Shown here: positions 11,158 through 21,985 of the stretch, in pieces
Numbering within the stretch: the first letter of the stretch is position 1
Layout: the number at the start of each line of letters is the position of its first letter
Source of the DNA: Sciurus carolinensis
Lineage: Eukaryota > Chordata > Mammalia > Rodentia > Sciuridae
DNA: 64,000 bases
Reading direction: 5' to 3'
Assembly: GCF_902686445.1 (NCBI RefSeq)
Contig: NC_062223.1
Location: 41,944,998-42,008,997, forward strand
Translations under genes and position numbers: made by a program
Notes under the pieces: model-generated
Told to the model about the DNA's origin: nothing
Database searches by the model: none
The model's input: the letters and a program-made list of their open reading frames with translations, nothing else

Positions 11158-12680
11158 TGCATTTGCTTCCTGCCCATGGGATCTGGCCACCCTTACCTGC
11201 CGGCCCCTAGGGTTCCACCACTGGAATTTTCAGACACTCACAATGGTCCCTTTTCTCAGCCTGACATCCCCTCCTGAGAGGAAGATCAGCTCCTGGGTAG
11301 TTTGTTGGGAAAAAACTCCCAGGCCTAACTAATAACTCTTCTGCTCTTTTGGCCAAGAACCCATGGCTCACCTCGGACTGTAAAAAATGACAACTAAACA
11401 AAAAGAAAATTTAAAACATCAACAAAAGTGCAAGAGAGCTGCTCACCAGCTGCAACGTGGGAGACTCTTCAGTCAACCCATGTTTTCTATTCTCACAAGA
11501 CCAAGCATGTCCGGCAGACCCCAGAGGTCTCGCTTTGTCCGGACAACTCATTTCTAGTTTTGGAGATACATCCTGCACCAAACAGGAAATTCTTAATGTT
11601 CCCATGTGAAGATGTGGGGGGCAGGGCAGAAGGGCCAGGCGGGGGTCCTGCAGGATGGCTCTAGGGGTGCAGGAGACCATGCAAAATCTGGAGACCCCGT
11701 GGGCCCCTCACCATGAGCATTCCGAACGGGGTCTTCGCTTTCCAGCAGGAGACCCACCAATTGCCCTTAATAGAATTTTTTAAATTGCCTAAAATTGCTG
11801 CTTCTATTCCAGGCTGAAAATTACAGCCCTCGCTCTATTTCCCACCCTCCTGCCAGAGTGACTCAGAGCCCCCGAGGAGATCTGTACTAACAGCGACATC
11901 ATCAACACAACCTGAATGCACTCTGTGTGGAGAAAAATATTTGCAGCATTTCAGGCAGATCCAAGGAGGCTGTGACTGTCACACATGTTCTCCCCAGTGG
12001 ATTCAGACTCTCCCTTTTTTTCTCTCTCTCTAAAAACACACACACACACAGACACAAATCAGCAACATGATTTATGCTGCCTTGTGTAAACATTAGACAT
12101 CAAATGCTAGAAATCTCTGAAACCTATCTTGCTGAAGATGATGAACACAAACCTTCTGTCATTTTCCACCAGTTGTGTGGGTGGCATGGGGGGAGGGGGA
12201 GTAGCAGAGGAGCAAGTCATTGTTCCCAAATAATGCCACCTGCTTCCTTCAGGCTCTTGTGGGTAAACAAACCAAACTCACTGTGTACATTTAAAGAGGC
12301 AGGTCTTCCGAAAGCTGCTATTGAATGCAGACACCCAACTTCCTTCGGCTCATTCCGATGATGACAGATGTGGTGGCTTCTTCCAAGGGCTCCTGCCAAG
12401 ACACCTGGCCCTACCCAGGGTCCTGCAGGGTGGAGCTGGCTGCAGGAACAAACCTGGGCTTTGAGTCTGCAGTGACAATGTGTATATACAAACTGCTGTT
12501 CAACTGGGGGTGGTGTCACCTCATAGGGATAAGCAACTGTTCCTGGTTCAGTCCTGAAGCCCCAGATAAGACTGCAAACTATTAAGAGTTCTTTTGTACC
12601 CTTTCAGTGCTTAGCCACCAAGGAGGTTATGCAATCTCCACCACTTAGTAAATTCTCTTCCACTAAAGCACAGGACTTTT

Positions 12681-12811
12681 CTTAACATATTTTTTTTAAG
12701 GTGTTGATCGACCTTTATTTTATTCATTTATTTATATGTGGTGCTGAAAATTGAACCCAGTGCCTCACACATGCTAGGCAAGTGCTACCACTGAGCCACA
12801 ACCCCAGCCCC
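12681..12811 (-). mobile_element. ID SINE with extended A/T-rich tail and 16-base target duplication
   Basis: AAAGCACAGGACTTTT occurs at 12665-12680 and again, identical, at 12812-12827. Between them is the reverse complement of an ID element (GTGGTGCTGAAAATTGAACC, CAAGTGCTACCACTGAGCC, ACAACCCCAGCCC) with a long tail that reads ATAAATAAATGAATAAAATA and then an AAAGGT-containing extension on its own strand. I remember that extension from squirrel and marmot SINEs. Confidence 0.93.
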
Positions 12812-12827
12812 AAAGCACAGGACTTTT

Positions 12828-12939
12828 GACCCTGGCTGCACATCAGTAGCACAAGGCCTCACTCCACACCAGCAGAGGCAGTTCTCCGGGGACAGGCCTG
12901 TCGTTGATATTGGAATGTGCACTAGGGGTGAGAACCACT
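12828..12939 (+). mobile_element. MER5-like hAT element, remnant
   Basis: TGCACATCAGTAGCAC near the start and GGGTGAGAACCACTA at the end match the body and the 3' inverted repeat of MER5. The 5' end was split by the ID SINE insertion at 12681. The match is diverged. Confidence 0.55.
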
Positions 12940-13214
12940 AAGGGACTAGAAAGGCAGAAAGTGACTTACCTAGAAAGACAATCTCCCTGCACAAAGCTCT
13001 TTCCTCAACAGAGCCCTGTAAGTGACCTCCTGGCTACGAAGGTGGCCCAGAACTTTTGAAGACCTAGACTAAAGCTAATCAAAGATTTCTGTAACCCACT
13101 CCTTTATTTTGCATTTTAAAATTTTTGCTGGGTTTGCTGGGTATCTATGATGAGCCAGGCATCCCTGGAACTCAGGAGTGAGTTAGGGCCCCTGTCATCT
13201 TCTCTTCAAGTGAT

Positions 13215-13410
13215 GTCTACTCATGTCCCTGGGCTGTGCTGAGCACTTTGCATTCTCTTGTTAATCCTTACCACCAACCTGTGAGGTAGGTAGAATTTTG
13301 CCCATTTTAAAGAAGATGTCATCAAGGAGGCTCAGAAATATAAAGCAGGGTGCTCAAGGTCACAGAGCTAAGAAGTGACAAAAGCTTGACTTGCTCCAAC
13401 ATCAGAGCCA
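13215..13410 (-). mobile_element. MIR SINE
   Basis: GTGCTGAGCACTTTGCATTC, TTAATCCTTACCACCAACCT, GTGAGGTAGGTAGAATTTTG and CTCAAGGTCACAGAGCTAAG are the reverse complement of MIR in order. Confidence 0.85.
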
Positions 13411-13954
13411 TACGAGGGGGAAACAGGCAGCGAAGTGAACCAGAGGGCAGAGGCATAAGTCACGATAACTGCCACATAACGACGGGGCTGCCTCCGAATA
13501 AAGTTTTCAGTGAAAATTCTTGAAAAAGAGGAAGAAAATCGAGTCATTTAGAATCCTTGACGACGTTCTGGGGCAGAGCTTCAAAGGCTCTGAGTAAGTA
13601 ATGAATGTCACCAAGAGGACACAGCAGAGTGGCTGCATCGTGGGCTGAAAACAGCAGGCGGGTGACAGCAGGCTCCCAGGGCTGTTAACAACATCCGAAA
13701 ATCCCTCCAGATCAGCAGATTTCCTGGACAGCCGAGATCCACTCTGGGGAGCCCATCGGCCACAGATTGATTCCCAATCAAGGCGAAACCAAAGGATAGC
13801 AAGTAAACCAGGCTGAACCTGGAAGGGCTGGAGGTCAAAGGTCAGCGCCTTCCCAGCAGAGTCCACACTTGGAGTGGGGGTCGCAGAGGATGAAGAATGG
13901 CGACGCTGGGAAGAACAGGAGTGGCCTGCCGGGGTCTGGATGTAGCTTGCTCCC

Positions 13955-14290
13955 CAAGGGTTCACGTGTTGGGGGCTCGGTGCTCAGTGCTGCCATGTTA
14001 GGAGCTGGGGGGACCTATAAGAGGTGAGGCCTGGCGGAAGGTCGGTGGGTCACAGGGGACGCTGCCCTTGGAAGCGCTTAAGGTGCCCCTGCTCCCTGTC
14101 GTGGGCCCAGCCTCTCTGGTCTCGCGCTCCATTCCTCTCTCACAGGCTCTCCCCATTAACATGCCATCCACCCGGAAGCCTTCTTCAGAGTCAAGTCCAT
14201 GCGGGTGCCAAGCCCTCGAAGCTAAAGAAGCGTCTTCTTTTTAATAGAGTACCCGGCCTCAGGGCGTTTCATCAGAGCAACAGACCAGAT
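13955..14290 (+). mobile_element. MaLR LTR (MST type)
   Basis: CACGTGTTGGGGGCTCGGTG, CAGTGCTGCCATGTTAGGAG, ACCTATAAGAGGTGAGGCCT and the end GGCGTTTCATCAGAGCAACA follow the plus orientation of an MST/MaLR LTR. Many CpGs remain in the middle. Confidence 0.65.
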
Positions 14291-15593
14291 GCGACAGAGC
14301 CCACAGCCGAGAGGACAGGGTGACTGGCAGATGGATGGGTTCCCCTCAAGCTGGACCTGGGGTGGGAGCCCGGGCATGGCTGCTTGGGCTCACCTGGTAA
14401 CACTTGTCCCAAATGAGGTCACTCCCTGGGATGGACACGGGCATCCGGCTAGCATAGGCTCCAAGAAAATCAACCCACAGGGGCTCCATGGTGAGATGGG
14501 CCGATGCTGGGTTAAGTGACCTGGCTGACCGCAGCCTCTGCTTGTGGTGCCACTTGGCCAGGAGGGTGCAGGTTGTATGGAAATGAGGGACTGACAGAGC
14601 TCTGGGCCGTTAAATTCAGGAAACAGATTTAAGAATAAGCACATTTCTTTTCAGTAACACCTCTCCGAACCACTGTTGCAATTTCTAAGACTCGAATGGG
14701 GTCTGCCGAATTCAGGAATTCGGCCGCTGCAGGTGGAGCTGATTTGAGACCCCCAAGGAACATGCCTTTGGGAAGACAAAGGATGGATGAAAAGGAATCC
14801 CTGGGTCCAAGCGTCCCCTGGCTGTGGTCACAGTGTACCAGTCTAGCCTCACCCTCAGTTTGCAGACACCAGTGGTGGCAGCAGGGAGAGAACAGGCGCG
14901 TTCTTGCCCCTTAGCCCACCTGGCCGGTGAAGTGTGACTGATTTTCAGTGGGCGTGACATTCTGACAGATCAAAATCTGGACTCCTTGCTGACTGACACT
15001 CTGAAAGAATGCCAGAGATGATTCCAGATCAACTTCTGGCTTTATAGAAGAGGAACAGGGGCCAAGGAAATGGAATGGCATAAGCCAAAGTCCTGGGGTC
15101 AGCTCCGTGGTTGAGCCAGGCAGTCCTCACCTCCTGCAGAAGGTGCAGCTCCAACAAATGCGGAAGGACCCATGTCCTCCCGCTATGGGAGAGGCAATCA
15201 ACCCCACCTCCCCATGGCTGGCCTACTACCGTGACACTTTCGCATTATTTATTCTATAAAGGAAACATCAACAAGCAAAGCAAGCTGGAGAGACCCCCTA
15301 GGGAGGGAAGGTAAACCGCTGCCCACCCCCACCACCACCACTGGAGCAAATAAACATGCACAGGGCTCTTTCCCTCCCTCCTCCTTTGTTCAAGAAGCGG
15401 AGGGAAAAAAGGAGCACATGGGAAAGGAGTTCTGGGGATGGTAAAGAAGTCCCACTTCACCACGCCAAGCGTGTCTTGCACTTGATCGTAGGCTCTAAAT
15501 TTACAACGACGTCACAGACAGATCCAGAAATGGACCAAGGTCATCAGAGAGAAGCCTCAGAGTCCTCGGGAGCCCGAGGTGCTCACCTTCCTT
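14291..15593. other. Unique intron
   Basis: No repeat, RNA or convincing coding frame was recognised. The overlapping short frames on both strands have no family resemblance. Confidence 0.5.
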
Positions 15594-15599
15594 TTTCCC

Positions 15600-15810
15600 T
15601 TTTTTTGTGGGGCTGGAGATGGAACCCAGGGCCTCGCACGTGCTAGGCAGGTGCTCTACCCTGAGCTACCTGCTCAACGCTTTTTTTTTTTTTTTTAAAT
15701 TTAGAGACAGGATCTTGCTAAGTTGCCAAGGCTGGCCTTGAAATTTGCAGGCCTCCTACCTTAGCATGCCCGTCTCTGGGATTACAGATGTGCACCACCA
15801 CACCCAACAG
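15600..15810 (-). mobile_element. B1-ID composite SINE
   Basis: An ID reverse complement (GTGGGGCTGGAGATGGAACC, GCTCTACCCTGAGCTACC), a T16 run at about 15681 and a B1 reverse complement (GCTAAGTTGCCAAGGCTGGC, TGGGATTACAGATGTGCACC) follow one another. Confidence 0.9.
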
Positions 15811-15860
15811 AAATCTTCAGGATCATCTAGACTGATGATTCTCAAATTACTTTTTCTTCA

Positions 15861-15950
15861 CATTTTTTTGTGGAGAGGGGTGCTGGGATTTGAACTCAGG
15901 GCGTGTGCTATACAAACGCTCTTCTGCTGGGCTCTGCACACAGCTATTCT
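15861..15950 (-). mobile_element. Decayed ID-like SINE
   Basis: TTTTTTTGTGGAGAGGGGTG followed by GCTGGGATTTGAACTCAGGG and ACGCTCTTCTGCTGGGCTC resembles an ID reverse complement with many changes. It lies 50 bases from the composite SINE above. Confidence 0.5.
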
Positions 15951-15959
15951 CTGAAGTCT

Positions 15960-17209
15960 CCGCAGAAGAGGCGGCAGACCCAGCAGCAGGGCTGAGTGAG
16001 GCGAGATAACCCACAGCACTGGATGGAAGGTCCTCTCCCAATGGCAACCGCATGTCAGCGTCCACTCAGATGGAAACTGGTGTGGAATTTACTCACTATG
16101 ATTGACGTAACCCCTGGTCCCTCCTGGACCGTGTGCCTCCCAAGTGCTTCCCAGGGCAACGCCAGGTGGCATTTGCTCACTCTCGGTGCATGAATTCATC
16201 TAATATTTGCATGGGCCAGTGACCTGCCAGGAGGCCCTGTTCTCAGAAGTGGAGCACAACACTGAAAACACAGAGCCCTTCCACTCACCCAGCAGGCAGC
16301 GGGCAAGAAGCTCCTCCCTGCCAGGAGCAGCCAGGAGCCTTCATGAACCCAAAGCCCCTTCTTGGGGGTTCTAAGGCTCAGAGTCAGCAAATAACATGCC
16401 TCCCGGAACCCAGGCGAGCAGGACCCCAGAGTCCTCTTCATCCATAAGCCCTGACCATCCCTGTCCCACTTAACTGAGGGTCGGATTGTGTTCTCAACTG
16501 AAAGTCCTTTCCCCACTTGTTAAGCAGGTGAAGACCACCCCTGAGATGTGCCGATGTGCCAGGAGGGCTCACGGACTCAGCAGAGTTGAACTAACCAGCA
16601 CAACTCATGGGAGCAGAAAGACCCAAAGCAAAATGAGTAGGGAACCGTGCCTGGGGTGAAGTCCAGGGGAAACCAGGCACGAGAGGCCCTTCCCAGCGGA
16701 GTCCCAAGGACGTACTTAGTTCCCCTGCCAATAATGGGTGATGACATGGAAGACTGATCACCAGGAATCTCAGGGTCCAGGGTTTTCTTGGACACTGGTC
16801 ACATGGGCATGGTCTGCTGGTACCTGCCCAAAGTCCAGACTTCCAGAAGGAAAGCAGGCCTTTGGCACAAACCACCTTACCTGTACAGGTTACGTCCTCA
16901 TCAGAGGGGGTGGTGGGAGTCTCCCCAAAACCCAGTTCCAGATGCCAGCCAGAGGACAACCTTGCAAACGGGGCTTTCTAAGGATAAACAGTTCCAGGCC
17001 GGCTGTGTTCTTTCCTCTACCCACCCTTGTGCTCTCAGATGAGGTGATCCACCCAACAGGCAAAGGAAGCTGGAAACATGGAACCAGAGGTCCACAAGAA
17101 ACCCTCTCTGATCCAACAACTGTCAAATTCATAGCACAGATTATGGTGGGAATCTTATGGGGAAGGAGTATACAGGGACATGGGGAGGGGCTGGTGATTT
17201 TATTATAAA
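15960..17209. other. Unique intron
   Basis: I see no recognisable repeat or gene. Overlapping open frames of up to 156 codons near 16591-17208 occur on both strands at the same place, which speaks against coding. Confidence 0.5.
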
Positions 17210-17415
17210 GGAGCTTTGGAGAGGAAAGAGCATTCGAACCAGCATCAGAGGACCTAAGGTTGGGTTTGACTGAAGGTCATTTCCCATCTGTAAAGAGCTG
17301 GGTGACCTTGGCTAAGTCACTTAGCCTCTCTGGTTTTCTCATCTGTAAAGTGAAATGAGGAAGCAGAACTCAATAACCTCTAAGGTTCTTTTAGTCTCTG
17401 AATCCATCTGGTTTC
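17210..17415 (+). mobile_element. MIR SINE
   Basis: TGGGTGACCTTGGCTAAGTC, ACTTAGCCTCTCTGG and TTCTCATCTGTAAAGTGAAA form the MIR core and following segment in plus orientation. Confidence 0.9.
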
Positions 17416-17949
17416 ATAATGCATGAGAAACTTCTTTTGAATGGGGAGATTCCCTATGCATTTAGAATATGAACCACGTTCCACACAGCTTTGGGGAACA
17501 CATGAATCACAGCACGAGACATACTCGTGGATTCCTTAGCTTTAGGAAAGGGGGCTGGGGAGGAGCCCTGGGAAATGCAGCCTGCCCTGGTTCTCCCAGT
17601 GTGAGCCTCGCTCGGAAGGAAGGCATCTGGTGGGCTGGCTGGGGAAGAGAGGTGGTAGCCTGGGAGGCACTGCAGACACTCTGGGGTGCATATCCCAGAG
17701 TGTCACCCAGTTACAGGTGACAGGTCAAATCTAAGGAAGTCCCAGGTACCCCTGTGGTGACACCGAGAGATCCAATCCTTACTGGCCTGGAGAGGAACTG
17801 TATCTCTCACTGGCCTCACCTGCTAATGCCAGAGCATCACAAGCCCAGCCTGTGACTGGCACTTAACAGTTTTAGTGCCTCTAACCAATAAGATTCATCA
17901 AGCTCAGTAAAGTCAGGCCTGGGCCTCTGCCCTACCAGGGAGGTCGCAG

Positions 17950-18240
17950 GACACTGTGGAAATAACACGGGCTTCAGAACAGACCTGCATTGACTGCAGT
18001 CAGCCCCAGCAGGTGTTGGTTATGCGGCTTTGGGCAAGGAACTTAACATCTGTCACTGCGGTTTCCTCATCTGTAAAGTGGAAGACACAGCACCTCCTTT
18101 TAGGGCTGAGATCATCTGTACGAAGGGCCAGCGGGGCCTCGTCCAGTGTTCAACATGAATGGCACCCTTGGGATGGTGCGATGTGGCAGCCTGATCATCC
18201 GCACGGAATAAGTGCTCAGTCACGGTAGCCACTGTTACTG
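17950..18240 (+). mobile_element. MIR SINE
   Basis: GGCTTTGGGCAAGGAACTTA, TTTCCTCATCTGTAAAGTGG and, at the 3' end, GGAATAAGTGCTCAGTCACG match MIR along nearly its full length. Confidence 0.85.
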
Positions 18241-18244
18241 ACAT

Positions 18245-20631
18245 TGTGGTGTTGCTGTGGTACGTGTCTCAGAGGGTATAGGCTCTGAGTTCAGAAGCTG
18301 TGAGTTCCCAGATGTGGTCTCAGGTGTTCCCTGAGAGCAGCCGTCTGAATTAGAATTTGAACTGGAAAATCTCTGCCTAGCTGAGACCGAGGGAAGGCCC
18401 TGCAGATAGAAGGAAAAAGGGGAACCCAGGGGTGTGTACAGATCAGATCTTGGAGGACCTTCAATATCCAGTCCAAAGTTGGCCTCATGCTGTTGACAAT
18501 GGGGTGCCATCTTGGTTTTGAGCAAAGGGGGCAAGTCAGTGAGGACTGGACTTGAGGAGAAGGGGCCGGGGGCAGGAAGGGGGCGGGGGGAGCCTCATTA
18601 GGAAGGTAAGAGACCAGAACTGAGCCCAGGCATTCAGCTTCACGGGAATCACTTCTTGGCCACTCAACAGATAACTCCCTGGGTTCTGTGATGCGTGGTG
18701 TCGCAGCCAGACACAGCCAAAGGAGGCCACAGAGTTCTCACCTGGAGGCAAGAACGCCACACGGGCCCCAGGTAATGACACCCACCTGCAGTCTGTGGAA
18801 CAGTGCAAGAAAGCTGTTTCTGGGAATGAAAAAGGACCCCTACCTTCCAGCTCATCTGACCACACTCCCCCCACCACCCACTGGACAGAGAAGCGATGCT
18901 GGGGGGGACGCAGAGCAGTCAGCAGGGGGTGGGGTCACAGGTGCAGAGCCTCCATCAGGGCCCTGTGCTTCCAGAAGCCCCTGTGCTGTGCTGAGCCCAG
19001 TCCACGATTTTCTTCCCAATTAGTGTCAAGGATGAAGGAAGCAGGATAGGGGGCCACGGACCCCTGCCCACCAGCTCAGAGGCAGATACACAGCTTAGAC
19101 ATTTCCATAAGTCAACAGGAGCAAACTCACTCTCGTCCCTCCAGCCAAGGGACACAGCTATGCAAGGTTGGCCTCTGAGCCCCTGTTGGTATCTCCTGAA
19201 TCATTTGTCTTTCCAGAGCCTTCCAAATTGGGTCATTTTGTCTGATCCTGACTATATGCTGACGCCTTTTTTTCTTCCTCTTGCTTGTTACCAACTTGAT
19301 TTTCTCCAGGGCGGTCTCTGCCTTTGCTGCTGCTACCCGCTGCTCTGTAGTTTGATTAGAGCGATTCCGATGTCCTCATCTTGGGTTCCTGCTCATCTCC
19401 AAGACCCGTGCAGAAAGGCTGCCTTCTCTGGCTCTGCCGAATGGACTCAGATCGAAGACAGCTCATCAGTGGGCCCTGGGTCTGGTCCTCTTCTTGGACT
19501 TCGGGTCTCTGGAGTGTGTGGTCCTGATCCCCTTTCCCTTCACCATCTCAGGGAGCAGCAGGGACCTGGTCCACAGTGGACACCAGCACAGCTGGCTCAC
19601 TGGATGGCAGGACCAAGCAGACTAAAGAGGGGTCTGCCTCTATATTATAACCTGCCCTTGAGTAGAGGCTACCACGATCCAGCAGGAAAGCTTCAAGATG
19701 AAATGCTGTTTCAGTTCCTCACCGACACTTTCTGCCCACCCAACCCTGGGATGCCTGCTTCTGGGAGCTGGTAGTCTGTGGGTGGTAGAAGCTTCTGGTC
19801 CCTCAGAACTCCAAGGCTCTAGTTTGGTCTTGCTGGGATGGGGCAGTCCTGGCTCAGGTCCTTGGCTGCTACATGCGCCTGAGGGTCAACCAAAGAGCCA
19901 GGATCCAAGTGAGCAGAAAATCTCAGAACAACCGACTCTCCTCCCACTTCCGGTCCCCCACTGAGACCCCTGGTAAACCTCTGGCAAGCCCAGCACCTAC
20001 ACATTCCTCCTGAGAACCACTGTTAGATTGAAGCTCTCCCTCTGACCACTGGCAAATAAAACTGTCAGAATTCCCCCAAAAGCAAGCAGCAAGAGAAAAA
20101 ATAATAAAGGCAGCAGAATCCCCACAAGGAAGCAGAAAAGCTGGATCTGGCTCTAAATGAACTGCGACGCCCAAGAATCACTGCAGAAAATGCAGTCCAC
20201 TATCAAGAACAGTGTATCAAGACGGTCGACAGGCAGCCACTGACACCTCCCTCCTGCTCCCAGATCCCTGAAGGGACGGGGAGACGTTAAGGCAGACCGG
20301 GGTGAAGAACAGGGGGGTATCCTCACTGATTCCCAATCTCGGGTTTTCTTTTTGTTTTTCTATATTATTAAAAAACTTCTATACTATGCATCATTTTGAT
20401 AATAAGAAAATAACAGTAAAAATTCTATTGGAAAGAAATAAATGACCAGGAACTTTGGACCCAAGCTGGTGGCCACCTTGGCAACACCACAGGGTGGAAA
20501 ACCAGGTGTTGCTTTCAGTGACGGGGGTGTCAGAACCACAGGTGAGAAGTGAACTGATAGACACGAGGCACATGACAGGTGTCATGGGTTCTAGGAACTC
20601 TTAATGACTTGAGAAAATTCACACCACACCA
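18245..20631. other. Unique intron with overlapping open frames
   Basis: Frames of 90-204 codons occur on both strands, the longest at 19160-19774. None shows a recognisable domain, and none has splice-site or codon evidence in its favour. No repeat was recognised. Confidence 0.45.
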
Positions 20632-21303
20632 TGTGTAGTGGGTTGAACTGGGACCTTCTAAACCAAGGTTAAATCCAATCCCTCACCCGGGTACCTGCAA
20701 ATTTGAACTTTTTCTTCAGGGTGGAGTACAGGGATTGAACTCAGAGGCACTCAACCACTGAGCCACATCCCCAGACCTATTTTGTATTTTATTTAGAGAC
20801 AGTTCTCACTGAGTTGCTGAGTGCCTTGGTTTTGGTGAGGCTGGCTTTGAACTCATGGTTCTCCTGCCTCAGCATCCCAAGCTGCTGGGATTATAGGTGT
20901 GCGCCACCACGCCTGGTGCGAATGTGATTTTCATTGGAAATGGAGTCTTTGTAGATGGAACTGAGTTGAGGATCTTCAGATGAGATCATCTTTGATGTCC
21001 AATGACTAGTGTCCTTATGAGAGTAAAAATATGGAGATTTGGGACACGGAGGCCCATAGGAGAGAAGGCCAGATGAAGAGGAAGCCGAGATTGGAGTGAT
21101 ACATCTACAAGCCAAAGACCTCTGTGTCCAGCAGCCAGGACAGAGGTAGAGAATGAACTCTCACTCCGAGTCTCCCACAGGAGCCAACCCTGCAGGCACC
21201 TCCATGTTGGACCCCTATCCTCCAGAATGTGAGGGAATTAATTTCTGTTGTATTAAGCCACCGAGCTTGTGGTAAATTTTGGCAGCCCTGGGAAACCCAT
21301 ACA
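20632..21303 (+). mobile_element. MLT1-type MaLR LTR, split by a SINE
   Basis: It starts TGTGTAGTGGGTTGAACTGG and continues after the SINE with AATGTGATTTTCATTGGAAA, GTCTTTGTAGATGGAACTGA, TGTCCTTATGAGAG, AGATTGGAGTGATACATCTA and TTTCTGTTGTATTAAGCCAC, ending CCATACA. This is a nearly full-length MLT1 LTR in plus orientation. Confidence 0.9.
20707..20916 (-). mobile_element. B1-ID composite SINE inside the MLT1 LTR
   Basis: ID reverse complement (GGGTGGAGTACAGGGATTG, CAACCACTGAGCCACATCCC), a linker (TTTTGTATTTTATTTAGAGA) and B1 reverse complement (GGGATTATAGGTGTGCGCCA). Imperfect 11-base target duplications flank it (TGCAAATTTGA at 20696-20706, TGCGAATGTGA at 20917-20927). Confidence 0.9.
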
Positions 21304-21671
21304 CTATGATAAGTAGAATCAGCTCCTGTGACTCTTCACAGGATGCCTCAATTACACAGCGAGGATGAACCAAGGGCAGGCATTACTTCCACAGGTGCCA
21401 TCTTCCCGCTGACGGATCAGTTACCAGCACAACCGAGCTGCCTTGTAGCGTTCTCTCTTTCGCCAGACATTGGATCTTCAAAATAATTTGGGGAGGTGAG
21501 AGCAGGGGGAACATCTTCTGATTTTACAGATGAGCAACTTTAGCTGCAACGTGACGAAGAGGCAGAGCTGGCGGCTGACACTGAACAAGTCTGTGTCCTC
21601 AGCGTGTCTCCCCAGCTCCCATCCTGGGGCTACTGACTCAGGGCTACGGCGGAACCGCGCCTGCCTCTACA

Positions 21672-21985
21672 TTCCACGCTAAAGTCCTAACCCCCAACGC
21701 TCAGAACACAACCCAACAGGAGGGGAGGTCTTTAAAATGGGGATTAAGTATTATAACGGGGGACTTTAGGGTGGCCCTGTCCAAACAGACTGGTGCCCTT
21801 GTAAGAAGATCAGAGACCATCTGAGGGTCCAGAGAGAAGGTGGCCTCAGGAGAAACCAGTCCCGCCAACACCTCCATCTTGGACTCCCAGGTCGCAGACC
21901 AGGAAAATGAAAATCTGTGTGCTACACCTCCTGGTCTGTGTGTTCTGAAACAGCAACCCAAGCTAAGACTCTTAGAGGACAGCTG
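21672..21985 (+). mobile_element. MaLR LTR fragment (MLT1 type)
   Basis: AAAGTCCTAACCCCCAACGC, GAGGTCTTTAAAATGGGGAT, GGTGGCCCTGTCCAAACAGA, CTGGTGCCCTTGTAAGAAGA and CCTCCATCTTGGACTCCCAG occur in MLT1 order. The 5' end is unclear. Confidence 0.65.

Noticed and set aside
19160..19774. 204-codon plus-strand open frame
   Set aside because: No recognisable domain. Rich in Leu, Pro, Ser and Gly, as expected of chance frames in GC-rich intron.
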